DNA of 64,000 bases, taken from NCBI GenBank assembly GCA_024036415.1, contig JAMWET010000748.1, positions 95,001 to 159,000 of the forward strand. Reading direction: 5' to 3'. The stretch is from Prochilodus magdalenae (lineage: Eukaryota > Chordata > Actinopteri > Characiformes > Prochilodontidae). Below the pieces are notes generated by a model, which saw only the letters and a program-made list of their open reading frames with translations, was not told the DNA's origin and made no database searches. A program made the position numbers and the translations under genes. Below are positions 25,206 to 37,391 of this stretch, piece by piece (the first letter of the stretch is position 1; each line of letters begins with the position of its first letter).

Positions 25206-25513
25206 TGGGATGGTATGTTATGTGCATATTTGAAATTCTGGGTCAGCTCGATTTCTCTATGGTAAGAATGTGTGAGGCTTTTGAAAACTCACCTCCGTCA
25301 CATCCTATGGTAAATAAGTTCCTGACATGTTTTGCTCAAGTTCACATTCTTCCCCTCTGTATATCGTTGAATCCATTGAATGATGAGGTTACATTATAGA
25401 CTGAACGTTGGAGTCTAAATATTACAGGAATATTGCTACCTCCAAGTTAATGCTGCTGTGCATCAATTTGCTGTCACTAAGCCATGAATTCGACTACTTG
25501 TTTGAATGTGGAT

Positions 25514-25720
25514 TGGTGTAGCTCAGCAGATAACACCGCTAACTGCCAGAGAGCCACCACCACATGTGAGAGACTGGGGTTTGAATCCCGGTGTGGGTGA
25601 CTATGCTGTGCTACAACAATAAGACTCCTTACACTACGTTGGCCTACCTGTAATATGATTAACCTTATAAGGCGCTCTGGATAAGCGCGTCAGCTAAATT
25701 CCAAAAATATAAATGAATGT
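25514..25720 (+). mobile_element. tRNA-derived SINE, plus strand
   Basis: The head is TGGTGTAGCTCAGCAGATAA, the B box is GGGGTTTGAATCCC, and the tail is GCGCTCTGGATAAGCGCGTC followed by AGCTAAATTCC. Confidence 0.85.
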
Positions 25721-25727
25721 CCCACTA

Positions 25728-25960
25728 TAGCAGTGGTACCTGAAAGTTTGTGAACCCTTTAGAATTTTATCTAAAACTTACTACTAAAAATACTAGGTTA
25801 GCAGAACCAAATGAGCCAGACATACTGACCTGGCCATTACTTTATTAAGGAAAATTATCCAAACATAGTGCTTATGAGTGGCAAAAGAATGTGAACCTTA
25901 GCTTACAATATCTAGAGTGATCCCCTTTGTTCAGCTCTGCACATAAAACCAGAACACTAC
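25728..25960. mobile_element. Tc1-like terminal relic
   Basis: CAGTGGTACCTGAAAGTTTG then TGAACCCTTTAGAATTTT resembles the CAGTGGTGCTTGAAAGTTTG ends of fish Tc1-like elements. It then continues with non-coding AT-rich sequence. The other end is not found. Confidence 0.55.
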
Positions 25961-26036
25961 CAACATGAATGCTGTACAGCCAAAGTTGGCTTCTTATTCG
26001 CCGGCTTCTTGTTTGAGTTGTCCCAATGTTCTCCCC

Positions 26037-26108
26037 CTTAAATGGCACACTAGTTATTATTGTAAGCCTTCATGTGCCGGAGTGTAACTGCCGCACCATT
26101 TAAGTTGG
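26037..26108. repeat. short inverted repeat
   Basis: CTTAAATGGCAC at the left and GCACCATTTAAG at the right form a 72-bp hairpin-like pair. The surrounding 25960-26740 is otherwise unrecognised. Confidence 0.5.
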
Positions 26109-26739
26109 AATGGGAAAATGAATAGAAGAAGCTGGCGAAGTTCCTTTCAGACTAATCAGGGTATTTTTGATATCATTCAGACAAAATAAAAATGAAGCAT
26201 ATTAAATACTGAGTTACTACAGTATATTAAAGATATCAGCGTTCTAGGTACGACTCTTGGTTGTGGTTGGTCATTTGACAGGATAGCCTGAGTGCAGGTC
26301 CGCTTGTAGGGCTGGCACACTTGTAAAACAAGCTGGTTTGCATGATTTTTTTTAAAGGAGGCTGCCAGTCGAATGATGTGAACATTAGCATTAGCTTACA
26401 TGTAGCAAAATTCATATTACGACTCTTTTACAACTTCATAACTTAGAGGATCCAGTCATATTCCCAAGAGAAAAGTACATAGGACAAACGGATCAGCTTT
26501 GGATTATTTTTGAATAACCATTCAATGTGATGGACAATTTCCAAGTGGTCTATTTTTGAAATTCCTTTTAGACCTGGAGTTCCTTATATGGTCATAGGAA
26601 CAAGGCCTTGACTACAAAATGAGGACATGGCTACAGTGGTCCACTATGAAGAGCATTTCAGCCAGGAGGGTAGAATGGGAATGGTTTATGATTATTAACT
26701 CTGACAATATGTATGCTTATATATGCATATAATAAAAAC

Positions 26740-26995
26740 ATGTCCAATGTTTTGAAATGAAAAACATGTATCTCCATTTTTGGCCATTTTGACTTTTATG
26801 CATCATTTGAAAACAGCAGCTCTCGTTTATACTGTGTGAGAATTGCATGGAATGAACCAACTGAAATGGCCCAAAAGTGCTTGGTAAGATGTCTGGTTCC
26901 ATTGACTTATATTAAAATTGAATGAGGTTTTCGGCCTCTCCTGTAAAGTTGCCATTTTGGAGATACTTGTTTTTCTTTGGACAGCGACGATATAT
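26740..26995. mobile_element. GTCCAAAGAAAAAC MITE, complete right end
   Basis: The left end is partly rearranged (AAAAACATGTATCTCCATTT). The interior matches the copy at 11987. The right end AAAGTTGCCATTTTGGAGAT, ACTTGTTTTTCTTTGGACAG and CGACGATATATT is the best-preserved terminus of the family. Confidence 0.85.
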
Positions 26996-28158
26996 TAATG
27001 CTATATTATAATTAATATCACCTCTATTAAACAAAAGTGTCAGCTGTTATACTTTTCCAAAACAGCTCCATTTGAATAGTTTTGGAAAGAACTTTCCACA
27101 TTGCACGTTTCCCCCTGAATTCATTTCATCTCAGAATTCATTTAGATGTAAAACAACTGCTGCTAAATGGAACATCAACACCGAACACAGACTGAGGCAG
27201 GCTGAGAAGGTAATGACTTTTTTTCAGGGAGACGTAAATCAGTTGAAACGTATCCAAATGTTGCCCCCTATTAAAGTACAGTGTAATTGAACTGCATTTT
27301 TCAGAGGATTATGATCAATATTGAACTGTTATTGTTAAGTCGAGCCAAGTCATCACTGTCAGAGCTGCAGCTTGTACAGAATGAGGCGGTTTCTCAGCAC
27401 GCGCTGTCAGGCGCTTTAGTGGAGCTCTGGGCTCATTGGATTACGCCTCTTCCATCAGCGGTAAACCCTGGCGCAGCATCCATCAGCACCCAAAACTGCC
27501 ATTTCCCCTCGCCTCCGTTTCCAGCCCAAGCACCCCGCCCCCCACAACCATTACGCTGAATAAACGATCTGTCCATCTCTGAGAATAATTGTCTTCATTA
27601 TGTTGCAGTATGTATTCGTCTCATAAACAGAAGCCCAACCTCTGACCCGATCGATGTTTCATTGATGTGAAATGCTGTAGAGGAGCAGGGGGTCATTAAT
27701 GTGTAATGAAGGCTGTATCTCACCCAGGAGTTTTTGGGCTCTCTGAAATGGAAATGTATTGGGAAAAACTGACTCCTTCACCTTACTTAAAGTGTGAGCA
27801 TAGTCTCGGATAAAAGGAATCATAGTCCAGCGTTCGGCACGTGAGGCTTCCTGCCTTCTGCCTGTTTCCTAAGATAACATTCTAGGCAGGATGAAAAGGT
27901 AGTTATTCTTTTATTTTACATTTTATTTTTCTTATCCTCACTCACAGCTTATTGCTGTTCATAGCCATTGTTTTACAGGCTGCTTCAGTCTTCAGCCATG
28001 GACCAACTATAGACCTGCGCTGGCTCCACCCACGAATGCATTCTTCATAGCAGCTGCTGCGAGATCGGGCAAGATTACAAAACACTGGCAAACATCTCAG
28101 TCAACCCTTTGGAGTTCAGTGGGAGTTGCTACATACAGGGGGTTACATATGTTAGTGT
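26996..28158. other. unique intron sequence, possible conserved non-coding patch
   Basis: There is no repeat. 27340-27730 is less AT-rich than its surroundings and free of simple repeats, with blocks such as GGTCATTAATGTGTAATGAA. It could be a conserved non-coding element; a comparison with other fish would be needed. Confidence 0.35.
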
Positions 28159-28374
28159 TTGGTGTAGCCCAGCGGATAACACCACTACCCGCCAGGGAGC
28201 CACCACCACATGTGGGAGACTGGGGTTTGAATCCCGGTGTGGGTGACTATATTGTGCTACATCAATAAGAGTCCCTGGGCAAGACTCCTAACACTACATT
28301 GGCCAACCTGTAATATGGTTAACTTTGTAACTCGCTCTGGATAAGAGTGTTAGCTAAATGCCATAAATGTAAAT
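28159..28374 (+). mobile_element. tRNA-derived SINE, plus strand, nearly full length
   Basis: The A-box region is TTGGTGTAGCCCAGCGGATA and the B box is GGGGTTTGAATCCC. Then come GGGCAAGACTCCTAACACTA and the tail CGCTCTGGATAAGAGTG with AGCTAAATGCCATAAATG. This is the best copy of the family here. Confidence 0.9.
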
Positions 28375-28636
28375 GAGTTCAGACGTTGGCATCATTGCCA
28401 ACAGCAAATTCAGCACTAGTCTGTTACACCTTAACCCACTACACTACAGAGCTGGACAGGGTTTTATCAGCAACACATGTTCGACAGTGGCAACATTAGC
28501 TTGATTACATTACAGTTATTACACTCAGTATATCCGAAGAGAGTGGTAACTGCGATTTGAAGTTCATATCACATTCAGAATGTCTGTATTTTAACCAAAG
28601 GCTTGTTGTTGTGTGCAGTTTCTCATTAGAAGCCAG

Positions 28637-28687
<51 letters not shown>
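28637..28687 (+). repeat. (CA)n microsatellite
   Basis: About 25 CA dinucleotides. The intervals on either side (28375-28636 and 28688-29555) hold nothing recognised. Confidence 0.95.
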
Positions 28688-28692
<5 letters not shown>

Positions 28693-29555
28693 ACAGCAAT
28701 ACATACAAATAATACTAATGCAATAAGTATTGATTTTGCATATGTCCATCTGTTCTGGCAGCCCAGTATTACTTACACATGCCACCCAATACTTGATGTG
28801 GCTAATCAATACTGTAATAATGCCAAACCGAGAAAGTGAGTGATGGAACCTAATGAATCCATACCATGGCATATGGAAGACATCTGGAACCGTACTTTGT
28901 TCTTTAAACTACTTCACAAGAAATCCACTACTATTCTAGACAACATATTGTTCATTTAATTATATAATTTACTAATAAATTACTCTATTTAATTACAGCA
29001 AATGTTTAGATACAGGTAATAATATGATCATTATTGGGTTTGGGAAGGGGATAGTTGATTTAGTCGTAGAATTAAACAGAATTGTGACTAAAACACCACA
29101 AAGCAGTGCATGTTGCTATGTGTGGACAAAATAAGCTTCATCACAATGTATTTATGACTTTCAGTAATTCAGTAATGTTTGTGAAAGCAAAGTCCACACA
29201 ACCCAGGACCCAGTTTCCAGTTTCCATCACTGACATTGTTTACCCAGGGAGTGTGTATGTATCATATACAGTCTGTGGCCATATCTCTTCTGGGGCTGTA
29301 GCCTCTCACTATCATTCATACAGTGTGTGGATTATTGTGTGTTGTTGGAACTGGAGCTTTCCGCTTAGCTGGTGATAGTGTGCTGACAGGTGAGGCCTAC
29401 AGTCACAGATTTTATCATAGCAACATACAGAGCGTAAGCAGCTGGACCTCAGCCTGGGACAAAGGATGGTTCCACCTGGTAATAGAGAGAAATATGCTGT
29501 GGTGTTGTGAGTGTGTGGTGTTTATGTCATGGGAAAATGGGCTGGTTTTCTGAAT

Positions 29556-29670
29556 CTCTCTCTTTCTATCTGTCTCTCTCTCTTTCTCTCTGTCTCTCTC
29601 TCTTTCTCTCTGTCTCTCTCTCTCTTTCTCTCTGTCTCTCTCTCTTTCTCTCTGTCCCTCTCTCTCTCTG

Positions 29671-29703
<33 letters not shown>

Positions 29704-29916
29704 TTCTCTCTGTCTCTCTCTCTCTTTCTCTCTGTCTCTCTCTCTTTCTCTCTGTCCCTCTCTCTTTCTCTCTGTCTCTCTCTCTCTCTTTGTCTCTCTC
29801 TCTCTCTTTCTCTCTGTCTCTCTCTCTCTTTCTCTCTGTCTCTCTCTCTCTTACTCTCTGTCTCTCTCTCTCTTTCTCTCTGTCTCTCTCTCTTTCTCTC
29901 TGTCTCTCTCTCTCAT
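29556..29916 (+). repeat. CT-rich minisatellite
   Basis: Repeats of CTCTCTCTTTCTCTCTGT about 18-26 bp long; almost pure pyrimidine plus regular G in TCTGTC. It produces two overlapping frames rich in serine and leucine that are not genes. Confidence 0.95.
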
Positions 29917-30034
29917 GGTCATTTCATCTGAGCAGTAAGATGAACTGAGAAGGTGTTGCCTCTGGTGATGCCTCACTTTGTCGAATGGTCACTGCTGTAA
30001 GAGAGTTACACTGAAGTGAGTGTGTGCTGGTCTC

Positions 30035-30108
30035 TCTCCTGTGTGTGCGTGTGTTTGTTTGTGTGCATGTGTGTATGTGTGTGTGCGTGTTTGTGTGCAT
30101 GTGTGTAT

Positions 30109-30139
<31 letters not shown>

Positions 30140-30155
30140 CGCATGTGTGTGTGTA
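30035..30155 (+). repeat. GT-rich repeat
   Basis: Interrupted TGTGTG with GCATGTGTGT units. Confidence 0.9.
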
Positions 30156-30285
30156 GATAGTCAGATTGAGTGAGTCATGTGTCTAGTCTTGATGTTTGTC
30201 ATAAAATATGCCAGAGGAAATGAAATGTAGTCTTTATCTGAGCCCCTGATGGAGTGACGGTCCAGTCTTAAATGAAATAGCCACA

Positions 30286-30288
30286 AGC

Positions 30289-30331
<43 letters not shown>

Positions 30332-30332
30332 G
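30286..30332 (+). repeat. (GA)n and (GGGA)n tract
   Basis: A short purine tract of AGAG followed by GGGAGGGAGGG. Confidence 0.9.
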
Positions 30333-30589
30333 CTGGATAGATGCCCACTTCTACCTGTGAATAGAAGCGCTGTGTTGAGGCATGCTTGAGTCGAGCACAT
30401 GGTTGTATTTGCAGAAGATGGATTTGAGCTGCTGTGTATGCTCAGTTACTCTCGTTTCCCCTCGTTCTGTCGTTCAGCCTTTCACATGTATACTCAGCGT
30501 GTGGCTGTGAATAGGCCCGGCGAGCGGAGGGCAGAGTGGGTGTGCTTCTGAGTATATATGATGTATGGAGAGCTGTATTCACTTCTCTT

Positions 30590-31235
30590 CTATTCCTCTC
30601 TCTGTACCTCTCTTTTCACCTCTCTTCCTCTCTCTCTCGCTCCCTGTCCACATCTTTTTTCTCTCTTTGTGTTTCAGACAGAAAACCTTATGCCATCCAT
30701 TTTGTTCCTTTTCTCTATCCCTCTTTCTACTTTTCTCTTTCCTTTTCTCTCTTTTTTGTAGATCATTCTCCTTCATTCGCTCTCACTTTGTCTCTTTGTC
30801 TCACTTGTTCTATATCCATGTTTGTCTTTCACACTTTCTCTGCCCTCTGTCACTCTCTTGTACTTCATTGTCTTTCTTTCTCTACCCCTCATTATTTCTC
30901 TTTCACTCTCTTTTAACTATCCCTCTGTCTCACTCATTTTCTCACTTGTTCTTTCATATGCTGTCTTTCTCTCCCATTATCTTTTTCTTTTACTCTCTCT
31001 CATTCTTGTTCTATCTTTCATTCTCTCACTTCTATTTCTCTTTTTTCTCTTGTTCAGTTTTTGTCTGTTTTTTCTCTATGCTATCTACATCATTTGCTTT
31101 TTGCCATTCTCTCTTATTCTCTCTCCTGTTTCTCCATATTCTCCTTCTCTATCTCTCTTTTTCTCACTCCCTCTCTTTCTCTATCTCTCTCTTTCTCTCC
31201 ATCATTTGCTGTTATTTGCTATTCTCTTATTTCAC

Positions 31236-31267
<32 letters not shown>

Positions 31268-31270
31268 ATT
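30590..31270 (+). repeat. 680-bp pyrimidine-rich tract
   Basis: This is degenerate CT/TTC-rich sequence ending in pure (CT)n at about 31240-31267. It opens long S/L/F-rich frames on the + strand that have no protein-like composition. Confidence 0.9.
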
Positions 31271-31779
31271 ATTCCATTCTGTAATGTGTTAAGTCCTGCA
31301 GTGTCAGTGGCCAAACATATCATTATAGTTCTGATTTTGGGCTGGAGGTGGTTCAGGGGCTTTTTGGCAGAGTGCTGGGTGTGAATGGCACTGGTTGAGG
31401 GTCCCAGCTGCTTGGCGGTTTGTATAATGAGGTTTAGCTGTCTTTGTTGACAGAGTGCCTATTGAGTAACTCGTTCCTCGCCAAAGCTCTTCTCGCTCTC
31501 CGAGCTGAGATTCTGCTCTGCAGCTGCCTTTTTGTCTTTATCTCCACGTACCACCAAAGACTCAATTCAGCAGCTTTACGCACAGCAGAAAGCTCCCAAT
31601 TTAGCCACAACTGTTCCAACTTTTCCCACTTAATCAGATGTGGCGTTTAGCCTCGTCTAAGATGTTTCTGAGGCAGTTATTTTTAAGCGTTCAGACAACC
31701 AATTAAACACGAGTTAAAGCGGTAGTAATATTAGGCCATGTGTTAGGACATATAATGGTAGCTTATGTAAAGCCAGTTA
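31271..31779. other. unique intron sequence
   Basis: Nothing recognised. Confidence 0.6.
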
Positions 31780-31900
31780 GCTCCACTCACACCAGCGCAA
31801 CACACACTAACACACCACCACCATGTCGGTGTCACTGCAGTGCTAAGAATGATCCACCACCCATGTAATACCTGCTCTATGGTGGTTCTATAGGGGTTCT
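31780..31900. mobile_element. relic of the 5347 fold-back family
   Basis: ACACACTAACACACCACCAC, GTCACTGCAGTGCTAAGAAT and ATACCTGCTCTATGGTGGTT correspond to one arm of that family. Confidence 0.75.
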
Positions 31901-33424
31901 AAAGGGGGTCAATGTGGGTAACTACTTATGTAATAAAACAGAAAATAGAATTAAACATAAAACATAAATTTGCATGTGTTAATTTGGTTGTGTACAATAA
32001 CTAGCATTACTGAAAGCCTGGATTTGTGCTGAAATAGATCACTTGATAGTAGACTCACAGTGTGAGGGCTGCAGTTTGCAGTTGGGATAGTATTATGTAG
32101 CTCCAATGTAGAACTCCATCAGTAAGCTTTAGACACCACACCTGTCTTGGCTGATCTACTACTACTTTGGGCCATTTAATGCTGAACCATCACTTTAACT
32201 GCTCTGAAGAGATCTGGTAGTCCTTCAGGGTGAATCACACATCCTACGTTTTCACCGCTGTGTGCCTCTGAAACGCAGCATGGCCTGCCGTGGGCTGGTG
32301 TGTAATTGAATGGACGTTTGCCAGCCCTGGCCAGAACTGAACTCAATGTGTATGGGCTCATGCGTCTGTTATAGTCAAGCTGCTGCTGTACAGCAGAGTT
32401 CCAGGTTAATGACAGAATATTTTATTTGTCATTATAGAGTAGAGAGCCAGAGGGCCTGTGTGGTGTTGCTTCAGCATCCCTCTGTTTTCCTCCAGCACCC
32501 CCCTCTACACCCCTCACGCTCTCTCTCTGTCTGTTACAAAAAGCCACAATGACTTAACAAGCCACATTTGCCAGCGTACCACAAATAATTCTTGGGCATG
32601 TCACATTTCATGGCTCAAGTGTTTGGTTTGAGGGCACGGGAGGATCTCCAGACAGGAAGAAGGTAATGAAGTGAGCTTTGTTGGCTGTGGCAGCACATCT
32701 TTTCAGGAAATGTCACACTTCAGTAGATACTGCATGTGTGGGATACTCAAACGTGTCGGGACAGTGAAATAAATGACGTCGTACGTATCGAAGTACACGG
32801 TCAACATTCAGTTAATTGTCATCACACGTTTATTCACTTTGCATTCCATTGGCCATATTTACTATGGAGTGTGCAAAACCTTTGACATGTGCTAGAAAAT
32901 AATGAGCATCTCTGGCCCAAGTTTTACAACAAACCGCCATGACCTGAATGTTAAACGAAGTCAGCTGCAAACTGGCTAATTAGAATTGCGGAGGTGCTAA
33001 TACACAGACCCACATCTTGACCATAGGGAAGCAGACGGAGAGTTTCCCCATCCTAACACTCAGGATTCATTTTATGAAGGCTTTGCTAATTATCTGCAGA
33101 GTTGTGACCTGGAAAGAGCCCACTATGACACCTGCTCTAGAGCTGCTCTAGAAGAACTGAACGTTGCTACAGAGCAAACGAGTCCAAGCTGCTAAAAGCC
33201 AGTTTGGGAGACTGCCATGGAGAAAATAAGTTCAGTTGGAACTACCATAGAGATCTATGGATGAAATATGATGTAAAGAGATGAAGAGAGACTTATGATT
33301 AATCTAAATTAGTTTTTCTCATGTTCTTCTGTTTTTATTTCCCGTCCTGGATTTTTCACAAACATTCCTCCAACCATGCACGTTTTCCTCTTGGCTGTAA
33401 AAATGGAAAATTTAAATGCTGTAC
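31901..33424. other. unique intron sequence
   Basis: No gene or repeat recognised over 1.5 kb. Confidence 0.6.
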
Positions 33425-33930
33425 TGAATGGGACTCGACTTGAAACTCGCCTGTTCTGACTCAGGACTTGAGGCTTGCCAGTGCTGACTTGGGACTCACC
33501 ATGTTTTTTTTGCTGTACTAACTTGGAACTTACCTTAATACTTGTTCATAAAGACTTATGACTTAACTTGTCCATAGAGACTAAGGACTTGACTTGAGAC
33601 CTGATTGTACTAACCTGGGACTTTACTGACTTACCTATACTAAATTGGGACTCAACTTGAGACAAGCCTACTGACGTGGGACCCGACTCAAGACTTGTCC
33701 ATAAAGACTTGGGACTCTTAATGACTTAGAACTTACCTTTACTGACTTTAGACTCAACTTGAGACTTTCTCATACTGACTTGAGACTTGACTTGAGATTT
33801 GCCTGTTATGGTGTGGGACTTAATTTAAGACTTACCTATACAGCATAGGGACTGAACTTAAGACTTGCCTGTACTGATTTGGGATTTGACTTGAGACTTA
33901 CCTGTATTGACTGGAGGCTTGACTTGGCTG
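33425..33930 (+). repeat. degenerate GACTTGAGACTTG minisatellite
   Basis: About 15 diverged units of roughly 33 bp on the pattern GACTTGGGACT, TGACTTGAGACTTG and CCTGTACT. Units have many substitutions and some end ATAAAGACTTG. I recall a similar repeat in other fish genomes. Confidence 0.85.
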
Positions 33931-34014
33931 ACCACTTACTGACTCTTTCTTGCTGCCTGTTGCACTGGCCCAGACAGTTCTCAAACTCAATCTCTAACAT
34001 TTTTTTTAAAATTT

Positions 34015-34316
34015 TGTAACGGTCACTTTAAGGCAGGTGCAGTGCGCATGTGCACGGTGGAGAGCCAGAGTGAATAATGGAGAGTGTGGAGGAAAGCGCG
34101 GGAGAGAATGTGCGTGTGGTGAACTGTACTAGGTTGTAGCCTGGGTTCTCCAACTGGTGTTATCTGGGAACTTGTGACGAGTGAAGTCTTGGTGCTCTCA
34201 TTGTTCATTAAACCGAAACCCCTTCACGACGTGTTCCCTGTGTGTCTCTTCATGGAAGCTAAGTGTCCACCTCCCTACGAGAGCACCCACCTAACACCAT
34301 ACTTCCATTCGTTACA
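34015..34316. mobile_element. solo LTR, copy 1
   Basis: This 302-bp sequence starts TGTAACGGTC and ends TTCGTTACA, i.e. TG...CA with inverted TGTAACG/CGTTACA. It is flanked by a 4-bp duplication ATTT (34011-34014 and 34317-34320). ATTAAA near 34208 is a possible polyadenylation signal. There is no internal retrotransposon sequence, so it looks like the product of recombination between two LTRs. The second copy is at 43600. Confidence 0.85.
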
Positions 34317-34320
34317 ATTT

Positions 34321-36764
34321 ATTCTCTTTTTTTAAATTCAAACTTTGGTGGATTAAAATAACACTCAGTTTTAGTACCATACAATAATTTTACACTGTGT
34401 TCCCTGGAACTTTAACAGACTATAAAAGCATGATGTAAAATGCACTGCAAACTTGATCTTTGTTGGCTTTAGAGTAGATTGTATAGTTTCTCTCTTTTCT
34501 GTGGTACCAACAATACAGAATCAAAATAAAATGAATAAGAGAAAACATGCCTCGTCAGAACCATGAATATTAACATAAATTACTGAAGAAGTGAAGGTCT
34601 TTTGCAGGGGGATACAGACGGAGGGTTCTCAGTGTAACACAAAAGCTCACCACACCTCAAAACACTCCGAAACACAGAGTCTCCTTCTCTTTTCTGTGCT
34701 GTACAGTGACAGCCCTCTTCAAGGCGCCTGTTCACTGTGGAACAATAGTCATATTCAATTATGTGTGTGGGTGATTGCGTGTGCGCGTTTGTGTCTGGGT
34801 TTGCACCGTGTTGAAAGTTTTATACCTCAGCATGGCTCTGAGAATAGCACAGTGTATTGTATTATGGGAGGCAGGACTCCGAGGTGAATCATACAGTGCC
34901 AGGAGAATGAAGAGAAGAAGCAGCTGAATGGTGTTTTTGTAGAAGTTTAATGTTTAATAAAAGTGAATGGTGTTAAAGTTACACCAGGAAAAATCGAAGA
35001 TACACTGTTACCTCAATCAATCAGCTTAGACGTTTGGTGTCTGAAGTTTGGCTGAGGGCCGAAATCACTACACATTTCACACAGTTGGGCTCAGGTTGAA
35101 TGTTAAGTGACTCATTAATTGACACACGCTTATGGCAGATCAATGCTCAAAACAGCTTTAACAGAACTGAATAAATTAGTAATTAAATTAGCCAATTATT
35201 CATTTCCAACTTTGGGTTTATGACTTTACCTGTCAGTTTTGCTAAGTCATTGCTACAGTATCATTATCTTGCAGCTCACAGCAATGATGTGGATGGCTTG
35301 ATATGGATCAAATAACAAGCCTGTCATTATAGAAAAACCTTTGATCTGATAATCAGAACAAATTGTTTCATATAGTAATTGTGGTGTGTAAAGGGAAGTG
35401 AAAAAATAACCTGAAAGTGATGTAGGATGTAGTTTGGAATGCTAGCATGCCACATAGAGTACTAGATATGGCAAGTTGCTAAGCTAACTGAGGTTTTAGT
35501 AAATTACAAGTAACTTTCCTAGCATCTGTTTCAAGCTGCTTTGCTTCTTTTCATTACAACACTGCATTTCTTATTAGATTCCTAATAGAGATCAGTATGA
35601 ATAAGACACTAAACTAAACTAAAATTCTCTATTAAATTCACAAAAGTGGCCCAAAGACTTGAATACTTCGACTAGGGTGATCAGACATTGCATTGCTTTA
35701 ATGACAGACCTTGTTTTGGGTGGACTGTCCCCAGCTTGAGGTGTCCCTGTAAATGTCCCTATTTTTACCTGTAAATTTAACATGCACCACAAAGTCCAGA
35801 CGAAAAACCTGACAGTAGAGCAGACAGGCAACAGAGGGGGACTGCTGCAATCTATTTACCACTTCTACCACTGGCTGGCTTGGTTTTAATGTGAAACTCA
35901 ACCAGAAGCTAAAAAGAAGCTATACAGTGCAGCATTTGTTAGTTAGTCTCAAATACACTTTAGTGCACGCCACCATGAACTTGCCAGTATCCTCATTTTG
36001 TGGAGAAACACATATGTTAAACCCTTTTCATGTAAAGACAGCATAGAATTAACAATTACAGTTTTCCATGGCTACTGACAAAAAGAAGGATTTCATGTGT
36101 CACTGTTATGGCTCTATCTCAGTCAGACAGCTGCACAGCAGTACAGGCTAATAACACTCCAGTGTCAGTTCCAAATGCAATATATTATTTTTAGGGCATT
36201 TTTATATAGTGCTCTAGCTAGCACTATGCTTGTGTGTGTGTGTGTGTGTGTGACTCTGTGGCAAAGTAGCTCAGGAATGTGCTAAACAGCGGGTTAACGC
36301 TTTGCCTCAGATACGCTTAGCAAATCTTTTTAATTTGCTCTGTGTGTTTGCAGGCTGCCTGATCGCTGGGGCTTGTAATAAGGCACTGATGCCCCTGTGC
36401 CCTCCCCAAGGCCATGGCTTGATGCCACCACACTGACACTCAGCCACAGGAGGCTAAGAATGCAAAATCATCACCAAAGTAGATCATCACTACCTGTGGA
36501 TTGAAAGAAGCATCTCACTAGGGCTGCAGGTTGTTTTGCCGTAGAACTGAGATCACAAGTCCCACTTGTGGTTTATTGACACAACCAGTACGGTAACGAC
36601 ATCGTTTGCAAAAAGTGAACAATACCAGTTCATATATCAAACACCCTATACACAAAATTATGAAAAGAAAGAACAATACTAATTAATTACTAAATATAAT
36701 TAAGTATAATTTAAGTCACAAAAATGGCTTCTACTGCAGATAATTTCTTTTAATACATCTGGTT
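34321..36764. other. unique intron sequence with a short (GT)n
   Basis: I recognise no gene. A GT run lies at about 36231-36251. Confidence 0.6.
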
Positions 36765-37085
36765 TCATATCTCACTCACTCGCTCATGTTTAGCAGGCTA
36801 GACATTTTCCACAAGGGGGAGCTACTAGCACTCCTTTGTGCTTTTGCGTGCATCATAGAAAGGGAGGATACCTTCAAGAAGCTACACCAGCAGGAATGCA
36901 CATGCATCACAGTGAGGGGTAGTGTCTAAAGACACTCGGGTTTATGCGCTGCTTGCACAGCAACAACATGGGACACCCCCACAGGTCGTTAGCAAGGGTC
37001 ATGTCCGCCTATTTAGCTGGTTTACAAAAGCTCAAAAGTTTGGCCAAATTGGTTTAGACCTATGATTGCCAGTCAAAGCACCATG
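36765..37085. repeat. unknown dispersed repeat, copy A
   Basis: Shared with 39515-39757: TCTCACTC then CGCTCATGTT, AGCAGGCTA, GGGGGAGCTACTAGCACT, CAGTAGGAAT or CAGCAGGAAT, and GCCAGTCAAAGCACCA. I cannot assign it to a class. It contains no open frame of note. Confidence 0.65.
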
Positions 37086-37364
37086 CTCCATTATTTACAG
37101 TGGTAATAGATTGATTGAGAATTATATTTTAAAAAATGAGACATGAATGGGAGAGTCTTTGACCCAGCCCAGCTCATTCACTCGATTAGGTTTATTCCCC
37201 CCGCTGGAAGCCATGTTTGTTCTCCTTTGTTGCCTTTTCCACTTGTGCATGGAGGTGACTAATGGGGGCTAGTGGCTACTCACGATAGAGGCAAAAATGT
37301 AGATGACTCAGCCGGGGACGCATTAAGGGCCGGGCAGTAATTATGAGCATTGGAGTGAATGTGG

Positions 37365-37391
37365 GAGAGAGAGAGAGAGAGAGAGAGAGAG
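37365..37391 (+). repeat. (GA)n microsatellite
   Basis: Short GAGA run. 37392-38021 holds nothing recognised. Confidence 0.9.

Noticed and set aside
26510..26570. Possible S2-S3 exon (NVMD-like reading)
   Set aside because: A stop codon lies just upstream in frame, the residues after NVMD are wrong (NFQVV), and there is no splice donor.
25514..28374. tRNA genes at the A/B-box-like sequences
   Set aside because: The heads belong to repeated SINE copies with a shared non-tRNA body and tail and do not fold into a proper tRNA.
28380..28420. Possible S1 exon (GIIANS-like reading)
   Set aside because: Only a few residues match and the rest does not resemble S1; no splice sites.
30536..31384. Long S/F/L-rich frames resembling membrane segments
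   Set aside because: Pyrimidine-rich DNA always translates to hydrophobic-looking peptides; three frames overlap.
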